In this document: positions 44,272 to 52,062 of the stretch, in pieces
Position numbering within the stretch: the stretch's first letter is position 1
Layout: each line of letters begins with the position of its first letter
Source: Oscillibacter sp. 1-3
GTDB taxonomy: Bacteria; Bacillota; Clostridia; Oscillospirales; Oscillospiraceae
Assembly (NCBI RefSeq): GCF_000403435.2
Contig: NZ_KE159703.1
Location: 1,207,495 to 1,271,494, forward strand
Direction of reading: 5' to 3'
Length of the DNA: 64,000 nucleotides
The notes under the pieces: generated by a model
What the model was told of the DNA's origin: nothing
Databases searched by the model: none
Seen by the model: the letters and a program-made list of their open reading frames with translations, nothing else
Program-made: the position numbers and the translations under genes

Positions 44272-45378
44272 TCATTGGGACAGCCCTGCCAATTCCCCCA
44301 TGATTTCCGGCACATTAATGCTCTGCGGGCAATGCTCTGTGCATGCCCCGCAGTTCACGCAGTCGGCGGGCCTGCCTGCGCTGTCCACGCCGCCCATCTG
44401 ATTCAGCGCCCAGGCGCCGTCTGTCTTGTAGCTGTTGTAGACCGACAGGAAGGCGGGGATGTTGATCTGCGCCGGGCAGCCGTCGCAGCAGTAGCGGCAG
44501 GCCGTGCAGGGGACGCTGACCTGCTTTTTGAAGGCCTCCGCCGCCCGCATGAGGATTTTTGTGTCAGCGTCAGAAAGGCCCTCCGGCTCCGCGAAGGTGG
44601 ATACATTGTCCTTGATCTGCCCTGGCGCGGACATTCCGCTCAGAATCACCTGTACTTGGGGGAGCCGCTTCACCCAGCGCAGCGCCCAGGACGCCATGCT
44701 CCAATCGGGGTGGGCCTTTCGCAGAATGGCTTCCGCCTCGCTGGAGAGCTGGGCCAGCCGTCCGCCCCGCACCGGCTCCATGACCATGATGGGGATATTC
44801 CGCTCCTCCAGAATCTTGTATTCCGCCGCCGTCGTCCCATACTGCCAATCGAAGTAGTTCAGCTGGAGCTGGGCAAAGTCCCACTGGTGGTGATCGGCCA
44901 TCTTTGCCAGTGTCCGGGGGCTTGCGTGGGAGGAAAAGCCCAGGTAACGAATGCGTCCGGCTCTCTTTTGCTCCAGAAAATACCCAATGCAGCCGCTGTC
45001 CAGATAGGCCTGGCAGTTGTTGTCGAAGATGGCGTGAATCAGATAGAAGTCGATGTGATCGGTCTGGAGCCGCTGGAGCTGTTCCTCAAAAACCGCCTTA
45101 TAGTCCGGGTTGGCGGAAAGAAGAAATTTGGTTGCCAGATAGTAGCTGTCCCTGGGATACTTTTTCAGTGCCTCACCGAGAAATTTCTCGGATTCCCCGT
45201 TGTGATAGACATAGGCGCTGTCATAGTAGTTGACGCCGTGGAACATGGCATAGTCGATGATCTCCTGCGCCCGCGTGCGGTCAATGGGCGCGCCGTCCCT
45301 GCCGCCCTCCACAGGAAGACGCATATTGCCCATGCCCAGCCGGGAGAGGGAGATGTCCTGAAATGGCTTGTAAATCAT
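44272..45378 (-). CDS. Aldo-keto reductase with C-terminal 4Fe-4S ferredoxin domain
   Basis: The 368-residue protein has an aldo-keto reductase barrel (DSAYVYHNGES with Asp and Tyr, LATKFLL with Lys, LIHAIFD with His) and two C-terminal iron-sulfur motifs, CTACRYCCDGCP and CVNCGACTEHCP. This arrangement is common in anaerobes and suggests electron exchange with ferredoxin or flavodoxin. Start at 45378 (MIYKPFQDISLSRLGMGNMRL) with GGAG upstream. Upstream in-frame sequence is the remnant MATE gene in another frame. Confidence 0.92.
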   Translation of the reverse strand: MIYKPFQDISLSRLGMGNMRLPVEGGRDGAPIDRTRAQEIIDYAMFHGVNYYDSAYVYHNGESEKFLGEALKKYPRDSYYLATKFLLSANPDYKAVFEEQLQRLQTDHIDFYLIHAIFDNNCQAYLDSGCIGYFLEQKRAGRIRYLGFSSHASPRTLAKMADHHQWDFAQLQLNYFDWQYGTTAAEYKILEERNIPIMVMEPVRGGRLAQLSSEAEAILRKAHPDWSMASWALRWVKRLPQVQVILSGMSAPGQIKDNVSTFAEPEGLSDADTKILMRAAEAFKKQVSVPCTACRYCCDGCPAQINIPAFLSVYNSYKTDGAWALNQMGGVDSAGRPADCVNCGACTEHCPQSINVPEIMGELAGLSQ

Positions 45379-45419
45379 AGCGCTTCTCCAATCTGTTTGT
45401 ATTTTCTGATACGGGCCGG

Positions 45420-45847
45420 AAGCATTGCGCCGTCCCGCTGCCCCAGCTTCATGGGGAGAACCGAATTGACGCCCACGCCAAGTCCTACGCCTACGCCCGC
45501 CACCAGATACTGCACCGGCATACACAAAGAGATGGCGGTCAGGGCGTTGTCCCCCAGCTGTGCGCCACATACAGGCTGCCCACTAGGCCATGTTTGAAAA
45601 AAGTGAAAACGCCCAAACGGTGGATCTTGATCCGCCACTCTGCGTTAAATGTTTTTGCCGGGCGTCAGCCCGCCTGCAAAAATTTGCCTTGATTGGCGAA
45701 AACATCTCTCGCCGTTGGGCATTCCGCCTTTTTTCAAACAAGGCCCAGGCTGTACAGCACCTGTACAAACATGGATATAATCAGCGGCATGGACATTTTG
45801 CGAAGGAGCCGGCCCACCGGCAGCGTGCCCATTTCGTTCGCTTCCAT
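45420..45847 (-). pseudogene. MATE efflux gene interrupted by a MITE and truncated
   Basis: The start (ATG at 45847) reads EMGTLPVGRLLRKMSMPLIISMFVQVLYSL, a normal MATE N terminus, until the MITE copy at 45745. After the element (below 45586) the coding continues VGSLYV, with a 2-nt insertion (CA) before AQLGDNALTAISLCMPVQYLVAGVGVGLGVGVNSVLPMKLGQRDG. It then ends in non-MATE sequence at the next gene. Only about 100 of 450 residues remain. Its start overlaps the stop of the aldo-keto reductase gene upstream. Confidence 0.85.
45586..45745. mobile_element. MITE-like element, copy 2 (160 bp), inserted in the MATE gene
   Basis: The ends are GGCCATGTTTGAAAAAAG and its near-inverse (one mismatch) and the interior matches copy 1 at 13712-13870 closely, including CGGTGGATC and GCCTTGATTGGCGAAAA. 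Its position inside a coding sequence shows that the element has moved. Confidence 0.82.
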
Positions 45848-46701
45848 CAGTCCTCCGGCCCCCAGTTGGCAAAGTTGCGCTCCTGCTCGGCCAGGGTGGC
45901 GGTGTAGTACCGTTTGCCGCAGTCCAGCGCCCGGATTTGAGCCATTTCCTCCCCGGTCAGCTCAAAATCAAAGATGTTGAAGTTATCCCGGATGTGCTGG
46001 GGATTGGTGGATTTGGGGAAGATGATGATCCCCTCCTGGATGTGCCAGCGGAGGATGATCTGAGCGTTGGTCTTGCCATACTTCTGCGCAAGCTGTGTGA
46101 ACAGCGGCTCGTTCAGAAGTCCACTGTCGCCGTGGCCCAGGGGATACCACGCCTCCATCACCGTGCCATAGGGAGCTACCCGCTCCTTCAATGCGTTCTG
46201 CTGGAAGTAGGGATGCAGCTCCACCTGTAAAACAGCGGGCTTGATTTCGGCGGCAGCGATCACTTTCTCCAGCCGGTCAGATTCAAAGTTGCTCAGACCG
46301 ATGGCGCGGACCTTGCCCTGAGCAACGGCCCTCTCCATGTCCTTCCAGGCTCCCATGTAGTCCCCCACCTGCTGGTGGAGCAGGAGCAGGTCAATGTATC
46401 CAATATCCAGGCGGGCCAGCATCCTGTCGATGCCCTCCATCGTCTTGTCCTCGCCGTACTCGCTGGGCCAGAGCTTGGATGTGACCCAGATTTCCTCCCG
46501 GGGGATGCCGCTCTCCCGGACAGCCTCGCCCACGCTGTGCTCGTTCTGGTAGGCGTGGGCGGTGTCGATGTGGCGGTAGCCCAGCTTCAGCGCCTCCAGG
46601 CAGGCGTTCCTGGTGGCGTCACCGGCGGGGACCATGAAAACACCCATGCCCAACTGAGGAATCTTTGCGCCGTTGTTCAATGTGATATAGGTCTGCTTCA
46701 T
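45847..46701 (-). CDS. Aldo-keto reductase (2,5-diketogluconate reductase type)
   Basis: The 284-residue protein is a single-domain reductase with LGYRHIDTAHAYQNE (Asp, Tyr), WVTSKLW (Lys), LLLLHQQ (His) and the NADPH-binding end IIFPKSTNPQHIRDN. It reduces small aldehydes or ketones. Start at 46701 (MKQTYITLNNGAKIPQLGMGVF) with AAGGAGAAAA upstream. It lies in a minus-strand run with the flavodoxin gene (23 bp) and the broken MATE gene. Confidence 0.93.
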   Translation of the reverse strand: MKQTYITLNNGAKIPQLGMGVFMVPAGDATRNACLEALKLGYRHIDTAHAYQNEHSVGEAVRESGIPREEIWVTSKLWPSEYGEDKTMEGIDRMLARLDIGYIDLLLLHQQVGDYMGAWKDMERAVAQGKVRAIGLSNFESDRLEKVIAAAEIKPAVLQVELHPYFQQNALKERVAPYGTVMEAWYPLGHGDSGLLNEPLFTQLAQKYGKTNAQIILRWHIQEGIIIFPKSTNPQHIRDNFNIFDFELTGEEMAQIRALDCGKRYYTATLAEQERNFANWGPED

Positions 46702-46724
46702 GTCTATTTTCTCCTTCAAAAATG

Positions 46725-47156
46725 TTACTGTTTTTCCGGTCGGCCCTTCGCCCATTCTGCGGTTTTGACCTCGGAACCGCTCACCCGGGAGCCGGTGAAG
46801 GAAGCGCCGCTGTCCACATCCGCGCCCCTGCAGATTTTCTGAATGTCCCGCACGCTGTCGCCGGCGCCGCCCTCGTTGGTGCAGAAGGGGATGATCCCTT
46901 TTCCGTTCCAGCCATAGTGCTTCAGAAAGGGAAACGGCACCGGGGGACAGGTGTCCCACCAGTTGGGGCAGCCCAGGAAAATGGTATCGAAGTGCTCCAG
47001 CGCATCGGGGCGCTGCCTGGCTTTTTCAATCAGGACCATATGGTCCTCCGAGTAGTTTCGGTCAGCCTCGATCTCGAACAGCTCTCCGCCCACAGCTTTC
47101 TGGATAAACTCGGCGGCAATTTTCGTGTTGCCCTTTACCTGATAGGTAATCTCCAT
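46725..47156 (-). CDS. Flavodoxin family protein
   Basis: The 143-residue protein has GNTKIAAEFI near the start (phosphate-binding loop), FDTIFLGCPNWWDTCPPVPFPFL (FMN-contact loop) and IIPFCTNEGGAGDSVRDI, typical of short flavodoxins in clostridia. The usual start KxLVxYxSxTGNT is shortened to MEITYQVKGNT and no good ribosome site is seen at 47156, so the 5' end may be damaged. A TTG at 47204 is an alternative. It is divergent from a LysR gene and could be the electron donor for the neighbouring reductases. Confidence 0.75.
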   Translation of the reverse strand: MEITYQVKGNTKIAAEFIQKAVGGELFEIEADRNYSEDHMVLIEKARQRPDALEHFDTIFLGCPNWWDTCPPVPFPFLKHYGWNGKGIIPFCTNEGGAGDSVRDIQKICRGADVDSGASFTGSRVSGSEVKTAEWAKGRPEKQ

Positions 47157-47207
47157 GCCGGGGCCGATGGATTCATTATAGGCAGCGGAGGCTTGAAAGT
47201 CCAATTC

Positions 47208-47218
47208 ATAGATGCTAT
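47208..47218. promoter_or_regulatory. Palindrome ATAG-N3-CTAT in the flavodoxin/lysR divergent region
   Basis: ATAGATGCTAT is a small palindrome overlapping a TATAAT-like sequence (47216-47221) in the 103 bp between the two divergent genes. It is a candidate operator half for the LysR protein. Confidence 0.35.
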
Positions 47219-47259
47219 AATCAATTCAATTTTTTAATAGCGCGGACGGAGGTGCTTCT

Positions 47260-48210
47260 ATGACGACAAAGCAGATGGACTGCGCGCTGGAATTGTCCAA
47301 GGTACTGAACTTCAGCCGGGCGGCTGAGAATCTGTTTATCAGCCAGCCGTCTTTGACTTATCAGATCCAGTGCCTTGAAAATGAAATTGGTTTCCGCCTG
47401 TTTGAACGCTCCGGCAAGGGGGCGGAGCTGACCCCTGCCGGCGCACAGTTCTGCGGAGAATTGCAGCGCATCCGCGACGAGCTGAAAGCCGCTGTGGAGC
47501 AGGGACAGAATATGAGCTCCCGGTACAGCGAGGCTTTGAACGTCTGTATTCCCATGCGCTCCTGCATTTACTTCCTTCCGCAGATCATGCAGCGTTTTGA
47601 GGCCGCCATGCCCCATGTTTCCCTCAATATCAGGTTTGTCTATGAAGACAGCAGGGTGGATATGTTTCTTCGGAGAGAGCAGGATATTTTGTTTGCCAGG
47701 GAATCGGAATTAAAGCGGTTTTCCAATGTCCGCATGGCCCCGCTGTTTCACAGCCGCTTTTATGTGATTCTCCGCAAAGATGATCCCCTGGCGGGCAGAG
47801 AGCTTCTTACCGTGTCCGACCTGTCCGGCCGGACGTTTATGGTGGGCGGCGGCTCCCCTGGAGAGCTGATCGCGGTGCAGAACCGAATCGTGGAATCCGG
47901 GCAGGTCAGCGTACTGAACTGCCCGAACCATGAGACGGCCCTGGCCAATGTCGCGGCTCAAAAGGGTATTGTACTGGCCCCGGGCTTTACCGATGACCAC
48001 AATGGAGAATTTGCATGGGTTCCCTTTGACTGCGCCGAAAGCATATCGTGCGTACTGGGATACCATCGGGAGGATAACAGAGCGAGTACACGGCTTTTTA
48101 TCGAGCTGGCGCAGGCGGCCTATGCTGAATGCCGGGCTGGAAAGGCGCTTGAAAAGCCCGTTAACTTACATCGCGCGCAGCAAGCTGCTTTTATTGAAGA
48201 CATGATCTGA
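47260..48210 (+). CDS. LysR family transcriptional regulator
   Basis: The 316-residue protein has the N-terminal helix-turn-helix (LSKVLNFSRAAENLFISQPSLTYQIQCLENEIGFRLFERSGKG) and a LysR substrate-binding domain. It is divergent from the flavodoxin and aldo-keto reductase genes, which it probably controls. Similar LysR-flavodoxin-reductase sets are common in gut clostridia. GGAGGTG precedes the ATG. Confidence 0.93.
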   Translation: MTTKQMDCALELSKVLNFSRAAENLFISQPSLTYQIQCLENEIGFRLFERSGKGAELTPAGAQFCGELQRIRDELKAAVEQGQNMSSRYSEALNVCIPMRSCIYFLPQIMQRFEAAMPHVSLNIRFVYEDSRVDMFLRREQDILFARESELKRFSNVRMAPLFHSRFYVILRKDDPLAGRELLTVSDLSGRTFMVGGGSPGELIAVQNRIVESGQVSVLNCPNHETALANVAAQKGIVLAPGFTDDHNGEFAWVPFDCAESISCVLGYHREDNRASTRLFIELAQAAYAECRAGKALEKPVNLHRAQQAAFIEDMI

Positions 48211-48227
48211 ATTTCAATAAAACCCCC

Positions 48228-48258
48228 TTGACTTTGCCGTAACGTCATGGTCTATACT
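48228..48258 (+). promoter_or_regulatory. MerR-type promoter with 19-bp spacer
   Basis: TTGACT and TATACT are separated by 19 bp, the long spacer typical of MerR-activated promoters, with a GAC..CGTAACGT..GTC dyad between them. It directly precedes the merR-like gene, so autoactivation is likely. Confidence 0.75.
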
Positions 48259-48282
48259 CCTTTTTGTCAGGAGGGATCGAAT

Positions 48283-49047
48283 ATGGAATACACCATCAAG
48301 GCACTGGCGGATCTGGCGGGGGTTACGCCCCGGGCCCTGCGCTGGTATGACCAGGAGGGCCTGCTGAGGCCGCTGCGGACCACGGAGGCGGGCTACCGTC
48401 TCTACGGCCCCCGGGAGGTGGACCGGCTCCAGGACATCCTCTTTTACCGGGAGCTGGGTCTGGAGCTCTCCGCCATCCGCCGGATTCTGGACGACCCGGC
48501 CTTTGACCGCCAGGCGGCGCTGCAGAGCCACCTGCGGGAGCTGGAGGCCCGACGGGATCGGCTGGACGGTCTCATCCTGACGGTGCGAAAAATCATTGAC
48601 GAGACGCAAGGAGGAGAAAAGATGTCCGACAAGGAGAAATTTGAGGCGTTCAAGCGACATGCCGTGGAGACCAACGAGAGGCGGTACGGCAAGGAGATCC
48701 GGGAGAAATACGGGGACGAGGCCATGGATCGGGCCAACGCCAGCATTCTGGCCCTGACGGAGGAGGAGCACGGCCAGTGGAAGGCCCTGGGGGAGGAGAT
48801 CCGCGCCGCCCTGGTTCGGGCCGTCCAGGCCGGGGAGGACCCGGCGGGAGAGGAGGGACAGCACATCGCCGCCCTCCACCGGCGGTGGCTGTCCTACTCC
48901 TGGGAGGCCTACACCCCCCAGGCCCACGCGGGGCTGGGGCAGCTGTACACCGCCGATGAGCGGTTTACGGCGTACTACGACCAGGAGGTCCCCGGCTGCG
49001 CCGCCTTTTTGCGGGACGCCATTCTCATTTACACGAGCACGAAATAA
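48283..49047 (+). CDS. MerR family regulator with TipAS domain
   Basis: The 254-residue protein has an N-terminal MerR DNA-binding domain (TIKALADLAGVTPRALRWYDQEGLLRP), a coiled-coil dimer helix and a C-terminal TipAS domain (about 130-254) that in relatives binds thiopeptide and other antibiotics. It would activate drug-response genes, including itself. Start at 48283 after CAGGAGGG. Confidence 0.92.
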   Translation: MEYTIKALADLAGVTPRALRWYDQEGLLRPLRTTEAGYRLYGPREVDRLQDILFYRELGLELSAIRRILDDPAFDRQAALQSHLRELEARRDRLDGLILTVRKIIDETQGGEKMSDKEKFEAFKRHAVETNERRYGKEIREKYGDEAMDRANASILALTEEEHGQWKALGEEIRAALVRAVQAGEDPAGEEGQHIAALHRRWLSYSWEAYTPQAHAGLGQLYTADERFTAYYDQEVPGCAAFLRDAILIYTSTK

Positions 49048-49051
49048 GCGG

Positions 49052-49077
49052 GAGCCGGAGGCGTCTGCCTCCGGCTC
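49052..49077 (+). terminator. Terminator of the MerR gene
   Basis: GAGCCGGAGGC and GCCTCCGGCTC form a perfect 11-bp stem 5 bp after the stop codon; the tail is short. Confidence 0.75.
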
Positions 49078-49195
49078 AGCTTATTCAAGCGTTTTTGTGC
49101 GGGCTGAACGGAGGTCCGGGGCTTTGAGGAGTCCTGAAAACTCCGGGTTGAAACGGCACGGGAAACCCTTCCCGAATACCCCGCACACGCCCTTG

Positions 49196-49648
49196 TTATT
49201 CGCCCATGACCTGGAATACGATGTCCCGCACCCGGTCCCGGGTGTCGCACTCCACCAGGGTCAGGTTCTGCCAGGGGCCTACGGTGATCTTCCCCGCCAC
49301 GAAGGGAACGGTGATGAAGGGGGAGAGCAGCGCCGCCTTGATGTGGGAGGAGCCGTTGTCGTCGTGCCAGGTCTCATGGTGCCAGTAGGGCACCACCCGG
49401 CCCTGCTCGTCCAGATAGGGCGAGAACACGTCCAGGGCGGCTTTCAGGTCGTGGTTCACCATGCCCGGCTCAAACTCCAGGGTGGTAAGGCCCGCCACGC
49501 CGCCGGTGGTGAAGCCGGTGACGGTCCCGGCGGAGATGCCGTGCTTCCGGCACGCCGACTCCACCGCCTGCTGAAAGTCCTCCGTCACGTCGATCATGCC
49601 CATGTGGGCCTTGGTGCGGTAGGTTTTTGTCTCGGTGTAAACTGCCAT
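49196..49648 (-). CDS. yjbQ: YjbQ family protein (UPF0047, secondary thiamine-phosphate synthase)
   Basis: The 150-residue protein has the family motifs TGFTTGGVAGLTTLEFEPGM, YWHHETWHDDNGSSHIKAAL (metal-binding His) and ITVGPWQNLTLVECD. E. coli YjbQ has weak thiamine-phosphate synthase activity in vivo, but the true role is not settled. A strong AAGGAGG precedes the ATG at 49648. Confidence 0.9.
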   Translation of the reverse strand: MAVYTETKTYRTKAHMGMIDVTEDFQQAVESACRKHGISAGTVTGFTTGGVAGLTTLEFEPGMVNHDLKAALDVFSPYLDEQGRVVPYWHHETWHDDNGSSHIKAALLSPFITVPFVAGKITVGPWQNLTLVECDTRDRVRDIVFQVMGE

Positions 49649-49779
49649 GGTTTTTCCTCCTTGCGGGTGCGGAAAGCAGCCGGTGTGAATTGATTTCCGT
49701 ATCCCGGCGTTTTCCGCATTGTAACACACCTTGGCCTGTGTTACAATTGTTTTGGAAATTTTTTGCGGGAGGCGGCAGC

Positions 49780-50034
49780 ATGAGAGAACACTCCGGCATC
49801 CTCACTGTGGATCTCCACGGCAAAAACGTCTATCAGGCCCGGGTCACGGTGGACGCTCTGCTCCGCCGGGCGGGGGGCGGCGTGTACCGCATCCGCCTGA
49901 TCCACGGCCACCACGGCGGCACGGCCCTGCGGGACTTTCTCCGGCAGGAGTACGCCGGGCACCCCAAAGTGCGCCGGCTGATCCTCTCGCCGGACGGCGG
50001 GACCACCGATTTGGTGCTCCGCGCCTTTTGCTGA
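49780..50034 (+). CDS. Smr-domain protein
   Basis: The 84-residue protein is a stand-alone Smr domain with LTVDLHGKNVYQA, RIRLIHGHHGG (the H-G-x-G catalytic loop) and a final beta strand. Such domains are DNA- or RNA-nicking endonucleases. The start follows GGGAGGCGG. It lies alone between yjbQ and an XRE gene. Confidence 0.85.
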   Translation: MREHSGILTVDLHGKNVYQARVTVDALLRRAGGGVYRIRLIHGHHGGTALRDFLRQEYAGHPKVRRLILSPDGGTTDLVLRAFC

Positions 50035-50113
50035 GAGGGAAGGCGAGAAGCAGGCGAGCGCCGGAATTTCCGGCGGCCCGGCGCCGCAGTCTGAGAAATT
50101 GCGGCAGTATCTG

Positions 50114-50156
50114 ATGAAACCTCCAGGAGCAGCGCTCCTGGAGGTTTCATGTTTTC
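50114..50156 (+). terminator. Terminator after the Smr gene
   Basis: A perfect 17-bp stem (50114-50130 with 50134-50150) followed by GTTTTCTT on the plus strand. It overlaps the stop codon of the minus-strand XRE gene. Confidence 0.88.
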
Positions 50157-50371
50157 TTATCTTCCGGCTCTTCGAAATTGATCTCGAAGAGGTCGTTGGG
50201 CGTGCAGTCAAGCACCTGGCAAAGTACCTCAATCGTCTCCAGATAAATGGCACGATTTTCATTCTTAATAATTTTTGTTATATTCTGGTGACTCATCCCC
50301 ATTTGCTTTGCCAGCCAGTATCGTGTCTTCCCCTTCGCGTCCAGCAGTGGCATAATATTAAATCTAATCAT
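50147..50371 (-). CDS. XRE family transcriptional regulator
   Basis: The 74-residue protein is a single Cro/C1-type domain (RYWLAKQMGMSHQNITKIIKNENRAIYLETIEVLCQVLDCTPNDLFEI). Start at 50371 is chosen because GTGGAG lies 8-9 nt upstream. It is divergent from a small unknown gene, and repeats in between may be its operators. Confidence 0.87.
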   Translation of the reverse strand: MIRFNIMPLLDAKGKTRYWLAKQMGMSHQNITKIIKNENRAIYLETIEVLCQVLDCTPNDLFEINFEEPEDKKT

Positions 50372-50455
50372 ATAGTATGACTCCACTATTTATTGTATTG
50401 ATTAGATAATAGCCCATATTTGGTCTTTACATACACATCCATTTATTGTATAATC
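50362..50455. promoter_or_regulatory. Divergent promoter region with repeated operator-like motifs
   Basis: ATTTATTGTAT occurs at 50388-50398 and again at 50442-50452. ATCTAATCA (50362-50370) and TGATTAGAT (50399-50407) are inverted repeats. TTTACA (50427-50432) and TATAAT (50450-50455) with a 17-bp spacer form the promoter of the plus-strand gene, so the second repeat covers its -10 region. Confidence 0.6.
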
Positions 50456-50486
50456 TACAAATAACATATTTATGGGAGGGATTTCT

Positions 50487-50810
50487 ATGACCGAGCGAGA
50501 AGAGCTGGAGATGTGGAAAGAGATGTACCTGCATCTGCTTCGGGAGACTGAGAAAGCGATCAATCTCCTGGTCAGGGGCGAACAGCACACGGAAGACCTG
50601 TACATCGAAGCGGGTCACTCCAGCGAGCAGTATTCCACCGACACCATGTGCGCAAAGCAGTGGGTTCCCATTACAACCGTAGGCAGGCCGGGACAGATCG
50701 GCTTTGCCAGGGCCTTTCGGTACTCCAAGGAGGACGAGATGAAGATGGAGGCGTACTGGGCGGCAAAAAAAGCGGAGGAGGCGCGGGCAAGCCAGGATTC
50801 CGACACATAA
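50487..50810 (+). CDS. Small protein of unknown function (107 residues)
   Basis: I do not recognise this protein. It starts with a long amphipathic helix (TEREELEMWKEMYLHLLRETEKAINLL), has a middle rich in polar residues and ends with a charged helix (KEDEMKMEAYWAAKKAEEA). There is no signal peptide or membrane helix. The start follows GGGAGGG. It faces an XRE regulator, as in small phage-like or toxin-antitoxin regions, but nothing else supports such a role. Confidence 0.7.
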   Translation: MTEREELEMWKEMYLHLLRETEKAINLLVRGEQHTEDLYIEAGHSSEQYSTDTMCAKQWVPITTVGRPGQIGFARAFRYSKEDEMKMEAYWAAKKAEEARASQDSDT

Positions 50811-50845
50811 AAACTCCCCCGGGGCATATCCCCGGAGGAGTTTTT
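50809..50845. terminator. Bidirectional terminator between convergent genes
   Basis: AAAAACTCC-CCGGGG and CCCCGG-GGAGTTTTT arms pair with one mismatch, with T-runs on both strands. Confidence 0.88.
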
Positions 50846-50855
50846 ATGTAAAATA

Positions 50856-51947
50856 TCACGCTTTGTATTTGTCTGCCCGGTCTCCGGCGGCGGAGACGGC
50901 CTCCGGCCGGGTCTTGTCCCTCTCCTCGCCGGTCTCCCCCCGCAGGGCGTCGATCCAGTTGTCCAAGCGTTTGAGCAGGTCCGCCCAGGCCTCCCGCTCC
51001 TCCGCCGTGGCTTTGTCCTCTTTCAGCCGCTCCAGCAGCTCGCTCTGGGCCTCCGTCAGGGCGGAGAGCAGGTCTTTCTGATCCGTGCCGGCCGCCTCCT
51101 GCCCGGCAGCCCCGGCAATCAGGCCCCGGTATATGGACAGCAGCGCCTCGCCGCCGTCCGCCGTGACGCCTTGGTCCTCCCGCTCCCGGTCCGCCGCGTC
51201 CCGCAGGGCGTCGATCCAGCTGTCCAGGCACTTCATCAGCCGGTCCCACTCCTCTTGCTCCTTCTTCCACTCCCGGCCCTCCCGGGCCCGCTGGAGAAGC
51301 AGGAGCCGGGCCTCGTTCAGGGCGTCCAGGGGGTCCTCCCGCAGGAGGGCGGAACGGTCCGGGGAAGCGGCGCTCCGGGCGGAAGCTCCGGAGGCATAGG
51401 GCTGGTACAGCGTCAGCAGCTCCGCGGCCTGGGCACTGCATACGCCGCCGAAACGTTGGTCGTACTGGTGGCTGTCAATGGCGCTGAGGTAGTTCCGCTT
51501 CGCGGTGATATCGCCCGTCTCAAGCCCGGTGGGGAGCACGCCGCCGCCCAGGGCGCTCTGGTACGCGCCGGTCTTCACCAGGTGGCCGTACAGCGCCGCC
51601 ATCTCGGCGTAGGAGGCGTTAGAGGGATCAATGTCGTTGACGTGACAGGTAAAGTCGTAGGGCCCGCTGTCCGACGTGCCGGTGACGCGGACGACGGGGT
51701 CGTCGGGGGTGGAGTCCGCCGTGTACTCGGCGTAGATCTCCTGGGCGGTGTTGTTCCTGCCGATGCGGCTCCCGGAGAAGACGGTGTTCTCGCCGGGCAT
51801 ACGGAGGTGGAACGCGGGACCTGTGACGGAGGCAGAGGTCCGGTTCAGCTGGTCTTGGAAGGACGTCCCCGCCGTCCGGGCCGGTCCGGCGGAGGAGGCG
51901 CGGCGCTCCGCCGCGCCCCGCGTGCCGCAGACACCTTGAATACTCAT
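50856..51947 (-). CDS. Unknown protein with two WIDALR helical repeats
   Basis: The 363-residue protein belongs to no family I can name. The N-terminal part (to about 185) has no signal peptide and looks globular. The C-terminal half holds two copies of a roughly 50-residue helical unit (about 205-255 and 293-343): a DALNEA/SALTEA start, a charged middle and the ends RLMKCLDSWIDALR and DLLKRLDNWIDALR. The repeated units could mediate dimerisation. It is followed by its own terminator and lies next to rny without a shared promoter. Confidence 0.75.
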   Translation of the reverse strand: MSIQGVCGTRGAAERRASSAGPARTAGTSFQDQLNRTSASVTGPAFHLRMPGENTVFSGSRIGRNNTAQEIYAEYTADSTPDDPVVRVTGTSDSGPYDFTCHVNDIDPSNASYAEMAALYGHLVKTGAYQSALGGGVLPTGLETGDITAKRNYLSAIDSHQYDQRFGGVCSAQAAELLTLYQPYASGASARSAASPDRSALLREDPLDALNEARLLLLQRAREGREWKKEQEEWDRLMKCLDSWIDALRDAADREREDQGVTADGGEALLSIYRGLIAGAAGQEAAGTDQKDLLSALTEAQSELLERLKEDKATAEEREAWADLLKRLDNWIDALRGETGEERDKTRPEAVSAAGDRADKYKA

Positions 51948-51983
51948 GGAAACATCGACCTTTCTTTGATGAAATGTAAAAAG

Positions 51984-52022
51984 ACAGAAAGCGGCTGTGA
52001 GGGGTTCACTGCCGCTTTCTGT
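51984..52022 (-). terminator. Terminator of rny
   Basis: ACAGAAAGCGGC and GCCGCTTTCTGT pair perfectly and the minus strand continues CTTTTTAC. Confidence 0.85.
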
Positions 52023-52062
52023 TCCGTGCGTTTTGTGCCTTCGCAGTCCTTTGCAAAGGGGG

